From Chlorokybus atmophyticus (Eukaryota; Streptophyta; Chlorokybophyceae; Chlorokybales; Chlorokybaceae), in assembly GCA_009103225.1 (NCBI GenBank), contig RHPI01001168.1, positions 125,337-189,336 on the forward strand: a stretch of 64,000 nt of DNA, written 5' to 3'. Position numbers and translations under genes: made by a program. The notes under the pieces were generated by a model that worked only from the letters and a program-made list of their open reading frames with translations, ran no database searches and had not been told where the DNA came from. Shown here one piece after another: positions 1 to 13,218 of the stretch (positions within the stretch are counted from its first letter, which is position 1; the number at the start of each line of letters is the position of its first letter).

Positions 1-43
1 TTGCATGCCAGAGGCGGGAAACTTGGCCGCCAGTCACTGGCTC

Positions 44-240
44 CGTCGTACCATTATAATGGTACCATCGAGCCATTGCACGTCCAGGGTGAGTCTCTGG
101 ATATTTTTATATACATATATGTTCTGATTGAACCGTTTCAATGGTACGAAGATGCCTTTGCCAAAAGGTATAGGCATTGTACAAGGGTACCATTGAAATG
201 GTACCTTTGTACAATGGCAATGGCAGTTCGTACCATTGAC
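44..240. repeat. Palindrome-rich island built on GGTACCATT
   Basis: The motif GTACCATT and its reverse complement AATGGTAC recur in both orientations. A palindrome GTACCATTATAATGGTAC lies near 48-65. TTTCAATGGTAC occurs near 138 and GGTACCATTGAAATGGTACC near 187-206, with another GTACCATTG near 231. These can pair with each other in several ways. No coding sense is visible here. It may be the end of a mobile element extending left of the window or a decayed inverted-repeat array. Confidence 0.5.
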
Positions 241-932
241 AACTCTGGCAATGTCAGTCCCCCTGCGCATGAAAACACCATTGATAGCTCCGCCAAGCTA
301 TGCCCTTACAGGGGCGTGATGCCGAGGGTATGTGGCGTTTGGAAGATCGTTGGCGGCGCTGCCAGGGGCGTAGTGGGCATTGTGGTCGAGGTCCGGGATG
401 AATTCCATGTTCGCACAGGGCGGGCAGGGTGCCGGAGGGGTGTCCTCGGTGTCAAACCCCACCAAGACTACCAAGGGCACATCCAATGACAACAGTGACT
501 CGGGCGATATCTTACAGGGCTCCCCCTCCGAGTGGGCAAAGGTACACCACAATACTGCCTCTAAGAAAATCCGACCCACCAGCAGCTGCGACCACGGCGA
601 CATGATTGAAAGGACCAAACAAGACTGGCATAACCAAGGTGGGTTACGATGCACTGTCAATGCCACATGCTAGGGTTCTTTTATCTTGCACATGCACAGC
701 CTCAAGTATCTTGCACTTGACATACATTGTCAATACGACATGCACACCCTCATGCACAACCTCACCTGTCATGCACATGAACAGCATGACCAATCTCGCA
801 AATGCACAGTCTATTTCTACTTGCGGGAGCTCACAAGTCGCAAAAGAGAAGCTGCGGAGTCAAACGAACGGGTAATCTATAACCTAGTTTAATGTTTTCA
901 GCGGTAATTAAGCAGTATGCTTGCTGATTGCC

Positions 933-1250
933 ATGTTGGTCAGAGTGAACCAAGAGCAGCGCGGCAGGCTGACTGTCTGCCTGGCGGAGTGCAACAAAGC
1001 GGAAGACGAGGTAAGCGTGTGTATGCTGATGGGCTAGTCCTCTGGCAGCGCCACTCTTACAGCATTACCAATGCAGGTGGTCACTCTCAAAGCGACCATC
1101 AAGCGCATGCGCGTGCACGGCGAGGCGCTGACATTCAAGCTGAAGGACGAAGTAGCCGCTGTACTGTCAGCGAGCGAGGCAGCGGATGAAGATGACTCCG
1201 GCGTTGAAGCAGAAGACTCGTCGGAGGAGGAACAGGAGGAGGGGGTTTGA
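933..1250 (+). CDS. Small acidic protein, two exons (hypothetical)
   Basis: Exons 933-1010 and 1077-1250 join in phase (GAG|gtaagc donor, atgcag|GTG acceptor). They give an 83-residue protein that I do not recognise. The first half is hydrophilic with heptad-like spacing (MLVRVNQEQRGRL..., then ATIKRMRVHGEALTFKL), suggesting a helix or coiled coil. The C-terminus is a run of Asp, Glu and Ser ending EEEQEEGV. The true start may lie further upstream, because an open stretch at about 380-660 on the same strand (Gly/Ser/Thr-rich, no family match) could be an earlier exon. It may also be the C-terminal end of a larger gene. No function is proposed. Confidence 0.4.
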
Positions 1251-1811
1251 GGAGGAGTTCTGAGGCAGGCACCACGGGTTGACAAGCTGCGCATGAGTGC
1301 GACAGCTAGACTCGCTGTTATAGGATAGTTTCATGCGCAAGTCGGCTGCTCAGTTGTAAGTGGACATACTCTCACCACTGCCCGTACATTGTATATCGTG
1401 GGCTTTTAGGTGCAAGACCAAACAATCAGTCCAAGATTTGTACAAGCTGCATGGCATGTTAGTGTTGGCTTACGGCAAGAATTGCCAGCTTTCGTCAAAC
1501 GGCAAGGGTCACATGTTAACAGCAGCGTAACGGCAAAGAAACTGCCGGCTATTGCTGTCAGCTGTCCGTAATCACCGGTCAACGGCCGGCTGTGCACATC
1601 GACCAAAGGGTAACTGGTTGACAACTCTCGGCCGGTTAGTGCCACTGACAACCACTTTCGGCCCGCGGCCGTCTGCGTCATTCCACTTAAGCCAACGGCA
1701 AACCCAACAGTCCAAAAGTAATATTTCAAGCAGCGACAGGCAGGCTCAGGTAGGCTCAGGCACCAGTCAGTCTCTCAGTCCTTAGTCAGTCACCGTGTAA
1801 AATTTGCGACG
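1251..1811. other. Intergenic stretch, no gene seen
   Basis: Open frames are short and have no recognisable domains. A few CGGC/GCCGG-containing words recur (for example ACGGCAAG and ACGGCCGG near 1480-1680), and CAGTC/CTCAGG repeats lie just before the AT-rich array. Nothing else can be supported. Confidence 0.5.
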
Positions 1812-2390
1812 ATATATAGCATAACATATATGTATCATTTATGTATACAACTTATATAACTTATAAATGTATGACCTATACATATGTATACATATAAATG
1901 GTAAATACATATAGTACAACATATACGTATATATATATATATATATGTATAGCATTTATATCTTTTACATATATAATTGATATATGTATGACCTATATAT
2001 ATATAGTTGGTAAATACATACATTACAACATATACGTATATATATATAGAGCATACATATATAGCATAACATATATATATCCTATATATATGTATACATA
2101 TATGTATGTATAGCATACATATATATCATAACATATATATATCTTACATATGTATATATATATAGTTGGTAAATACAAATATTACACTATATACGTATAT
2201 ATATAGCATACATATATAGCATAACATATATGTATAATATATATATGTATATATATATGTATGTATAGCATACATATATATCATAACACATATATATCCT
2301 ATATATATGTATATATATAGTTGGTAAATACATATATTACAACATATATGTATATATATATGTATGTATAGCATACGTATATAGCATAAC

Positions 2391-2427
<37 letters not shown>

Positions 2428-2706
2428 AACTTATATACATGTATGATGTCATACAAGTTTATAAGGCCTATGTATATGTATATATATACATATATATATG
2501 TATGTATATGTATGTATGTATATATGTATGTATACATATACATGTATGTATATATATGTATATATACAAGCATATATATACATATATATACATATACTTA
2601 TATGTATCTGTATATATATATACATATATATACATATATACGTATACATATGCTTATATGTATCTGTATATATATATACATATATTTACATATATATACA
2701 TATATC
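1812..2706. repeat. AT-rich minisatellite (~156-bp unit) and TATATACA tract
   Basis: The sequence is almost entirely TA/ATATG steps. A landmark word, TTGGTAAATAC (TGGTAAATAC in the first copy), recurs at about 1899, 2007, 2166 and 2321, so the later units have a period of about 155-159 bp. Each unit also carries an ATAGCATAACATAT block. From about 2450 the unit decays into (TATATACA)n. The open frames here (Tyr/Ile repeats) are a by-product. The right border abuts GC-rich sequence and the retrotransposon gag region without a 5' LTR. Confidence 0.85.
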
Positions 2707-2895
2707 TCTCTTCGCAAACGACGGCGCTGGTGCGGACGGGCGTCGGCCCGGGGGTGAGCGCCGACGGCGCGACGCTCGGTTAACCGAGGGCAGTCGCGCG
2801 GAAGGTGCGGCGCCGGCTAGCGCGCGGCTCCCGGCCATTCCCGCCGGTCGGGCCGCGCGGGCCACGCGGGGCGTCTCTGCGGCCTTCTGAGAGCG

Positions 2896-3660
2896 GTGCG
2901 GGCTTCCGACACCGACAAGTGCCGCGAGGTCTCCCTTCTACTCACTGGTACTGCCGCTGGTTGGTTCATTAACCAACCAATTGACATTAAAACCACCTGG
3001 TCCAAGCTCCGTGATGCATTACTTTTTGCCTTTTCGGCAACACCAGCTACATCCGCCTCAGCATGGTCACATATCTTCGCCATGAAGCAACGTGAACAGG
3101 AGACAGTCACCGCGTATTTTGTGCGTTGTAATGAGACCCTAGTGTTTGCGGATGATAATTTAACGGAAAGACCAGAATTGGTTTGTTTTGGGCCACCGTT
3201 AAGCCACATTATGGAGACAGAGCAGCAACATCTAAAGCTAACACATTGGAGGAAGCTTTTGCATTAGCAAGAAGGGTGGAGGCAACAATTAATGATTTAC
3301 AGCCCAGTCAGGTGCCCAAAGTGACTTTAAATGCACAGTCAGTTGCTCCAAGACCCCACAGTCATTTTAACCGCTCACAGCCACGCCGACTTGTTGCCAA
3401 CAGTGGCGGCAACGTACGCCACTCTCACATTCGTGGCAAGTCACGTCATGATGGCTACCAGTCACATCAGCATGCACAGCAGCGTCCCATGCCGAAATTC
3501 AATCAACAGGGGGAACCAAGATGTTCTAATTGCAACAAATATGGCCATTATACCAATGATTGTCGCTTGGCAGGCCGTCGCATGCAGCAGAACGCCATGC
3601 TTACTACCGGCGAGGAGGATACGCCGCTCATCACTCATTTTGACATCCAAGCAGTGACGT
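2896..3660 (+). pseudogene. Retrotransposon gag with zinc knuckle, frameshifted
   Basis: Gag packages element RNA into virus-like particles. The first part (2896 to about 3190) has the helical capsid-type pattern, with WFINQPIDI and later YFVRCNETL. Around 3190 the frame changes. The continuation in the frame opening at 3183 reads LEEAFALARRVEATI, the usual C-terminal capsid helix, so one indel has broken gag. A CCHC zinc knuckle (CSNCNKYGHYTNDC) follows near 3520-3565. The region between knuckle and protease has no clear boundary. Confidence 0.8.
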
Positions 3661-5503
3661 CTACGACAGCAGCAGCCAGAGGCGTGTGCACCGTTTTTGG
3701 CAAGTTGGAGGGCAAAACTGTGAATGTTCTCTTGGACACCGGCTCCTCTATTTCGTCAGTGTCCTCTGCACTCGCCGCCGAGCTTGGCTTACCAGTCACG
3801 TCAGCCCCACGCATTACTGTACACTTGGGTAATGGCCACATTACCACCGAATCTGGTACTGCATGCTCTGCTACCCTCATCATTGGAGAGGCGTACACCC
3901 AACGTTGGAGGTTCCGCATCTTGCCAACACAGCTATTTGATGTAGTCCTCGGCACTGACTGGCGGAGGGCGACAGACTGCAGTGTGTCTGCGCATTTTTT
4001 GAGGTTTCCTAACGGCACGGAGACTGCGCTGTCCCCACCAACTACTGTGTGTGCTACCACTATCGCTGCTCATGTCCCACTCTCAGCAGTGCACGTACCA
4101 ATACGTGTCCGGCCTCAATCGCGGCCAGTTCCGTCTGCTGGAGTGTCAGCTCTGCTATCGGAGTATACAGCACTGTTTGAGGTGCCGGATCCTGCAAAAA
4201 CCACTGACGTTGTACAACATGTCATTGATACGAGGGGGGGGAGGCCTGTTCGCATCAGACAGTACAGGCGCTCACGGCAAGAAAACAATTTGATAGAGAA
4301 CCTTGTCATCGATATGTTGGAGGAGGGCTTTATTGTACCATCCTCTTCAGAATGGTGCAGTCAGGGGGTCCTCGTGGACAAGCCTGACGGTGGCAAACGT
4401 TTTTGCGTTGATTACAGAGCACTGAATGACGTAACAATAAAGGACAAGTACCCTCTGCCGAACATAGATTCCAGGTTCGATAGACTGCAAGGATACAACG
4501 TATTCTCAAAGATGGACGCTGCCTCGAGGTTTTTGCAGGTCCGTATGCACGCTGAGAGCCGTGCAAAGACAGCGTTTCAAACAGAATCTGGTTTGTAGGA
4601 ATGGACTGTCATGCCTTTTGGCTTGTGCAACGCGCCAGCAACATTTCAACGTCTGATGCACAGTTTTCTACGTGACCTGCCCTTCGTACTAATCTACATC
4701 GACGACATTCTGGTGTGTTCTCGAGACGAAGAGGAGCACGCTACTCATCTGCGACAGGTGTTTGAGCGGCTCACAGCAGCTGGCATCGTACTGAAGGAAC
4801 CTAAGTGCATGTTCGCTGTCTTCTCTTTACGGTTCTTAGGCTTTGTCGTGTCATCTGAGGGCCTGCGCGCTGACCATGACAAGACCAACGCCATCAGTGA
4901 GTACCCTCAGCCTCATGGTGTTTGGCTGTACGTCGATTCCTTGGCATGTGTGCATTCTACGCACGTTTTATCCCTGGCTTTGTGACCGTATCAGCGCCAC
5001 TGCGTGCTCTCGTGTGCAAGGACATTAGCTTTGAGTGGACAGAGGATTGTCAGAAGGCATTCGTTTAGTTGAAGACAGCGCTGGCTTCAGCACCGCTGCT
5101 TCGTTTCCCTGACTTCTCATCAAGCTTTGTGCTACGCACGGATGCAAGCAACTATGGGCTCAGGCTTGTGTTGCTACAATACTCTTGCGCGCACGATGCG
5201 TATGCGCCATTGTTGTTCGCGCTCGTTGACATCCGCGGAGAAAAACTACACCACGACGGAGCGCGAGTGTCTCGCGGTGGTGTGGGCGTTCAACAAGCTT
5301 CGTCCTTACCTACATAGTGCGGACGTGCAACTCAAGACCGACCATAGCGCGTTGGTGGAACTTTTGCGTACGAAGCAACCTAGAGGTCGCATTGCACGGT
5401 GGGTGCTATCCTTGCAAGCCTACACCTACACTATCTCGCACCGCCCGGGTGCATTGTGTGGTGATGTTGATGCGCTTTCGCGCGCACCCGTTGGTGATGT
5501 TTA
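3661..5503 (+). pseudogene. Retrotransposon pol: protease, reverse transcriptase, RNase H (decayed)
   Basis: The aspartic protease has the active-site loop LLDTGSSISSV near 3730. Reverse transcriptase begins near 4340 with FCVDYRALNDVT. It continues through FSKMDAASRF, the conserved MPFGLCNAPATFQRLM and the catalytic box YIDDILV (about 4700). A TAG stop at 4596-4598 sits just before the MPFG box. Frameshifts lie near 4925 and 5170, and a second TAG near 5068. RNase H is recognised by LRTDASNYGL, then TTERECLAVVWAF and KTDHSALVELL, ending at HRPGALCGDVDALSRAP. The reverse-transcriptase catalytic residues survive, but the polyprotein cannot be made intact from this copy. Confidence 0.9.
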
Positions 5504-6139
5504 AGCCGCACGCGTGGTGTTAGAAATACCACCACCACCACGCCGAACACGCTGCAGCATCACACGTTCAGCATCGGCAAGCAGCAACAGCAGCGCACAG
5601 CGGCAGCCAATAGCATCATATGAGGGAACTGTGCAGAGACTGCACGCACTGCAAGTTCTCCCCCTGTCTACTCATCATTCATTGATGAGCCCTATTAGGA
5701 CGTTCCTGCTGGTTCTTACAACCCTACTGAACCCTACGAAGACAACCGCAGCGCCAGCGACACCACCCCCTTTTCCTGTGCAACTGCCTGCACTGCTCTA
5801 CAAGGCCGCCCCAAGCACTACCCCTCAGCGTATTCCAGCTGAGATTAGACAAAATACAACGTCTCCAGTGCTGCATCCACGCCAGTCATCTTCTACTCTT
5901 TAGGATCTACAGGACAAGCATGCAACATTGCCTCCGCCGCCGCCGTTGCCCTCACCCTCAACGCCACCAACCACGCCGCCGCTAACATCCTGGCCCAGTC
6001 CGACCAGATCAGCCCTGCCCAGCGTAACCGAGTTACGCAAGACCCAGATATCGGACTCTGCGATATCTAAGGTCCACGATATCCTGGAAGCTGACGTCGC
6101 AGGTACCGTCCCCAGTGGCACCTGATCTCGCACGCGTTA

Positions 6140-6165
6140 CAGTCTACCCTCGCTAAGAGCATACT
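6140..6165. repeat. Left terminal inverted repeat of the pogo-like transposon
   Basis: It pairs with 9178-9203. The outer 10 bases match exactly, then two transitions occur within the next ten. It directly follows the TA target at 6138-6139. Confidence 0.85.
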
Positions 6166-6596
6166 GTTTATCCTCAGCCATCTTATGCTCTTGGCGGGGT
6201 TATTCTCTAAGCGTTTAAGAGCATAATATGCTATTGACTGCCAAGAGCATAAATATGCTATTAGCGGGGTCTTGTGTCTTATACTTTTTCGCTTTAGCAT
6301 GGTGAGCAATGAAGCTCAACAATGCCCATGTTGCTACATTCTAACTTGAATATCATACAATTGCGTTGCTATAGTCAGATGAATGCAAACAACATTCTTG
6401 CCATTTGTGTGACATGCAGCCAAGATGCTGCGGTTGTAATGCATTGTTTAATGTACATCTGCTAAGCCTGTCAATGGGCTTGAAATGTGTTTCAGTGTGT
6501 TGACTTTTGTGTATGATGCAAAGCATGCACACTTGCATGCATGTCTCATGCCTTGAACATAATGAAAGTTCGCATGTACATCAAACATCTCAGCCA

Positions 6597-8631
6597 CTAG
6601 TCATCAACTACAAGAGGGTCTTCGGCCGTTGCACTGGTGGTGGCTGCGTGTGATGTTGATGCCTCATTGCTCGAGGCATGAAAGAACTCGTGCAAGCGTG
6701 TCTGGTGCGAGGAGCCAAATAGCTGATGACGAATCACCACATTGCGGATGTGCCGCAACGCCAACTGTAAATGCTCAGGCATAAAGCACTCACTGCCAGC
6801 CACGAAGGCCTCAATACTGCCCAAGTGCTGAAGACACCCGAATGTCGTCACAACCGGCGGTGCGCACTCACCATCATCTGCAATGTGTTATGTGAAAATT
6901 ATGAGAAGGAAAGCTACATACGGTGTGCATGCACGCGTACACACCTTCCGCGTCGGGATCGGCGGTGTCGTCCGTCGGTGGAGTCAGTGCCCCAATACTC
7001 ATCAAAATGTCCTCGTCACATTGGCTAGCCTCAGTAGGAAGATGATCATCCGCCTCGACGAACTCGTCAGCGGAGAGCATGTCAACACGTGGAATGGGCA
7101 AACGCTGCATCATCTCACCCATGTCGTGTATCACCGCGTGAATGATGCGCTCGGTGTCGGTGGGAGTGGCCTCATACCATTCCACGGGGGTAATGCCAGT
7201 CTTCCTCCAGCAGTTGGCAATGGTTGTGGCAGTCAGTTCGTCCCACGCCTCGCGATTCCACATGATGGCTTCACGCATCTGCACCTTCACTTTACTCAAG
7301 TCGAGGGTGGGGTCTGCATCATATTGCTGGAGAAGATGCTGCACAAGCTTCCTTTTGTACCTGCACATGAAGACCATCAACAACATGATGTACACCACAA
7401 CAAACTCTGACAAACAAGGGGGGTTTGGGGGGCCCCCCAACCCGAAAATTCTAATATCTTGATAGAAATAAAGGCTCTGTTTGTTCATAACACGGCATGT
7501 ATTGTGACTTACCTGGCCTTGTATGCAGCGATGATGCAGCATCCAGCATCCAAAGGTTGGACTCTGGATGTAGTGTTGGCCGGAAGAAACAGACACTTTA
7601 TGTGGCTTAGTGACAGCGTTCGGAAGCCTTCTTCCAAGCCCTGTTCTGCATACACGCAGGCATGTGTTGAGGAGTTGTCCATCAGCAGCAAGATGTGGCG
7701 GTTCTGTAGCTTCATATCTAGATTGAAGGCACACAACCACCGGCTGAAGACCTGTTGCAAGCATCACAACAGTAAGTGACATGCACAATCAATGCATATG
7801 CAGCTGCAAATGAAGTTGCATATGCACATGCACTCACCCCGGAGTTCATCCAAGCCTTCTTGTTGTAGTCGTAGTCAACGCCAATGCGGATTGGCGTCCA
7901 AGTGCTGCCAAAGGACTTCGGACGCTTGTAGGTGCCAATGATGAGGACTGGTCGCTTTTCAGAACCGTCAGCGTTGACACACAAAACTGCCGTGATTCTG
8001 TCCTTCTCTCGCTTGCCCCCTCTTGCTTCCTCCGATGCAACTACTAATGTACGACGCGGACGTGCTCTATAGAACACTCCGCTCTTATCCATGTTCCATA
8101 CATCAATGATGCGATAGTTTGATAAGATCAAAGGCAATCTACTACGAGCTGCATCCACACCCCCCGCATCTGCATCAGCTGCTTCGCCATGCAGAGTTTT
8201 CGCAGCAATTGAATGACGCTTTTTGAAACGGTGCACCCAACCTTGCGAAGCGTTGAACCCTTCTATTCCTAACCGGTTGGCAAAATCTGATGCTTTCTCC
8301 ATCAACAATGCATCAGTGACCAACGCATTGCGTGTTTTGGCCTGTGCAAACCACTCATACAATCCATCTTCTAACTTGGGATGAGCCCCAATCCGCATCC
8401 TTTTGTTTTTGGCCGCATGCTTGCCACCCACAGCCAACGCATCGGCTATTTGCTGTCGCTATTTATTGAGAAGTTTGGAGAGCGAACTCTGCTTGATAGT
8501 GAACTTCAACTCAGTTCTAATAATAGCAATCAAGTCCGCTTGCTTAAGACCTTCATTGGCGTCACACAACTCAAGGATGCGCTGCTTGTCTTTTAGTGGA
8601 AGGTTATCACGCTTGATTTGTGCGGCCATGC
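6597..8631 (-). pseudogene. pogo/Tigger-like transposase, spliced, inactivated
   Basis: Four exons can be drawn: about 8631-7838, 7751-7513, 7360-6945 and 6877-6597, all with GT-AG borders. The N-terminus looks like a CENP-B/psq helix-turn-helix (LPLKDKQR...). The second HTH contains WVHRFKKRH. The DDE_1 catalytic domain follows: first Asp in IIDVWNMDKSGVFYR, second in HILLLMDNSSTH, third in LPANTTSRVQPLDAG. Damage: a TAG at 8459-8461, a two-base frameshift near 8580 in the N-terminal domain, and Lys where the family has Glu after the first catalytic Asp. The third exon ends near DTADPDAEG, and the last encodes a Ser/Thr/Ala-rich tail ending VVDD. Such genes move their own element by binding the TIRs and cutting at TA. 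This copy is probably dead. Confidence 0.85.
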
Positions 8632-9177
8632 TGACCTACAACAACAATCACACACTACATTACTGTTTGTGCATACACAATCACACACTGCATGTACGTG
8701 CATGCACTGCATATGCGTTGCAAACCCTTACTTGTTGTGCGCCGCCAGCAGCGGCGCTGCAACAGCCTGTGACCAGCTAGCCGCCCTACAAGTTGAGCGG
8801 CATGCCCATCAACTATACCCCGCCCGCCACCGCTGCCCCAGCCTGCGTCTCCTCACCGCCGTCGCTGCCCCCAGCCTGCGTCTCCTCACCGCCGTCGCTG
8901 CCGTCCGAAGTGGCGGCGGTGATGCTTTGCAACGCTAAGTTACATTAAGATACAGTGAATTACATGCATCACGCCCATCATGCTCATCACGCTGTGCGCC
9001 GTATGCATCACACTTGCACCCCCGATACAAGCATATCCTCACTTAAACTTACGACTTTTTTAAGGAAAAAAAATATGCTCTTCGCGGTTAGTCATATTCT
9101 CTTGAGACGCGTGATTTGCCTGTAGAACGTTTGGTAATCTCATTTTTTATGATACTAACGGGGTTATTCTCTTGAAA

Positions 9178-9203
9178 CGAATTCTCTTGGCGGGGGTAGA
9201 CTG
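9178..9203. repeat. Right terminal inverted repeat of the pogo-like transposon
   Basis: It ends GGGTAGACTG and is followed by the second copy of the TA target at 9204-9205. It mirrors the left end. Confidence 0.85.
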
Positions 9204-9206
9204 TAT

Positions 9207-10396
9207 ATGGCGCGCCTGGTACAGGCGATCTGCTGTACGCGCGCGTCGCAGGGTCGGAGCCGCGCCTCGTCATTCCGGAGCGTTACAAATCCCTTTATTT
9301 ATTAGCTTGTCATGATGACCCACCGATGGGCCATTTAGGGTTTCACAAGACATTGGGGCGCGTGCGCTCGTCGTACTTTTGGCACGGCCTCCGCGGGGAC
9401 GTGCACAATCTTGTAAAATCATGTGACACCTGTCAGCGTCACAACGATGCTTACGACAAAGCCGCGGGCTTACTACAGCCAATCATTGTTACAGAGCCGT
9501 TCGATCTGCTGGCCTGGGACATCACCGGTCCTCTGCCCACATTAGCATCCGGCAATCAGTACATCATCGTATGCTCGGAGTACGTGACACGCTGGACGGA
9601 GACGGCACCCATTGCGGTTGTCAATGCTGACACCGTGGCATCCTTTCTGCTTGCCATCATCAAGCGCCACGGCTGCCCTAAGAAGATCCTGTCAGACTGT
9701 GGCTCATATTTTACTGATGATGTGACGGCGAGCGTTGCCAGTGCCCTTGGCATCGCACAAACCTTCACCTCACCGTACCACCCTCAAACGGACGGCCTAG
9801 TGGAGCGTATGAACAGGACGCTCAAACGGACAATTTCCAAGTACATCAACGAGTTTCATAACAATTGGGACTCAATTTTGGGGGCTGTGACCTTTGCCTA
9901 TAACACCTCAATTCACGCCTGCACCGGTCATACACCTTTTCGCCTGTTGTATGGCCGAGAAGCCCAGCTGCCGCCACAGGCCCAGTTGCCCTCATTCGGC
10001 CCAGCCATTGATGGTACTGCTTGGTACCGCCAACTCACATAGGAGTTGCCCATTTTGAGGGAGGTAGCAGCTGACAACCTACGTACGGCACAAGAGCGCC
10101 AGAAGAAAAATCATGACGCCCGCCACAAGACTGTGGAGTACAACGTGGGTGACCAGGTCCTTGTGAAGACTGTGCGCATGACTTCTAAGAAGCGCAAGTA
10201 TGGCTACGATGGGGTCACTCGTCACACGGGAAAACTGAAGCCCAGATGGTCCGGACCTTATATAGTGTTGGAACGCATCCGCCCCAACACATATAAACTC
10301 GAGAGGAGGGACTACACACCAGGTGCAAGGAAGACCAGTAACAAGCAACATGTTTCTCACCTGACGCCTTATTTCGAGCGTAGCTCTCCTTTTTAA
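9207..10396 (+). pseudogene. Retrotransposon integrase and C-terminal domain
   Basis: Integrase inserts element cDNA into the genome. The HHCC zinc domain is visible (HLGFHKT, then CDTCQRH near 9425). The catalytic core has Asp in LLAWDITGPLP, Asp in LSDCGSYFTDD and Glu in TDGLVERMNRTLKR, the D,D-35-E arrangement. A TAG near 10040-10042 separates the core from the GPY/F-type C-terminal module (GDQVLVKT, then WSGPYIVLERI and HVSHLTPYF), which ends at 10396. No chromodomain is evident. The integrase N-terminus starts in sequence left of the inserted transposon (near 6070-6137), so the gene is also physically split. Confidence 0.9.
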
Positions 10397-10404
10397 GGAG
10401 AGGG
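10395..10404 (+). promoter_or_regulatory. Polypurine tract of the retrotransposon
   Basis: AAGGAGAGGG lies immediately upstream of the 3' LTR, where plus-strand priming occurs in LTR elements. Confidence 0.7.
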
Positions 10405-10407
10405 TAA

Positions 10408-10696
10408 TGTAGCGGCGCAATGCTTATTATCAGTGTTCTTATTAGCGCCGCATTATCAACATGCTCTTAGTGAGCCAGCGAGGCCACACGCCTCAATAAA
10501 ATGCACAGTAGATATTGCATTAGCCAATAGCATGCTTTGTTTCTCATAAGCTTGTACTAGCTACACGCCACACTTGTGCCCTATTTAAGCGAGCCCTTTC
10601 TATTTCATTAATGCAGTCCTGCTTATTATCACCTGCTCAGTGTGGCTTGCTATATGCATGCGAGATGCCGCCGTTATAGTGAGTGCCGACATTACA
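10408..10696 (+). repeat. 3' long terminal repeat
   Basis: The repeat is 289 bp, begins TGTAGCGGCGC and ends GACATTACA, so the termini are TGTA...TACA. It contains AATAAA at 10495-10500 and a TATTTAA box at about 10582-10588. There is no second copy in the window, so the boundaries rest on the terminal dinucleotides and on the polypurine tract. Confidence 0.75.
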
Positions 10697-13217
<2,521 letters not shown>

Positions 13218-13218
13218 N
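13218..13218. other. Single N: probable contig join
   Basis: One undetermined base lies at the right end of the CT tract, where the sequence changes abruptly to ACACCGGCGTGC. Adjacency across this point should not be trusted. Confidence 0.7.

Larger units (their letters stand above)
6140..9203 (-). mobile_element. pogo/Tigger-like DNA transposon (TA target duplication)
   Basis: The element is 3,064 bp and is flanked by TA on both sides (6138-6139 and 9204-9205). The ends are inverted: the left begins CAGTCTACCCTCGCTAAGAG, and the complement of the right end begins CAGTCTACCCCCGCCAAGAG. Further in, both ends carry more degenerate GGGGTTATTCTC and AAGAG words. Inside is a transposase gene on the minus strand with a DDE_1-type catalytic domain. 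TA duplication, TIR style and domain match the pogo/Tigger branch of Tc1/mariner. Removing the element plus one TA restores an open frame across the retrotransposon integrase N-terminus, so the insertion is precise and younger than the retrotransposon. Confidence 0.9.
2707..10696 (+). mobile_element. Ty3/gypsy LTR retrotransposon, 5'-truncated and split by a DNA transposon
   Basis: The domain order is gag, CCHC knuckle, protease, reverse transcriptase, RNase H, integrase, which is the Ty3/gypsy (Metaviridae) order. A 3' LTR follows a polypurine tract. No matching 5' LTR lies upstream; gag is preceded by a GC-rich leader (about 2710-2890) and then the AT minisatellite. The coding region carries nonsense codons and frameshifts, and integrase is separated from RNase H by the transposon at 6140-9203. 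The element is therefore dead as it stands. The left border is uncertain. Confidence 0.9.

Noticed and set aside
1835-2890. Tyr/Ile-rich open frames on both strands
   Set aside because: They are by-products of the TATATG minisatellite; all frames of such DNA are open.
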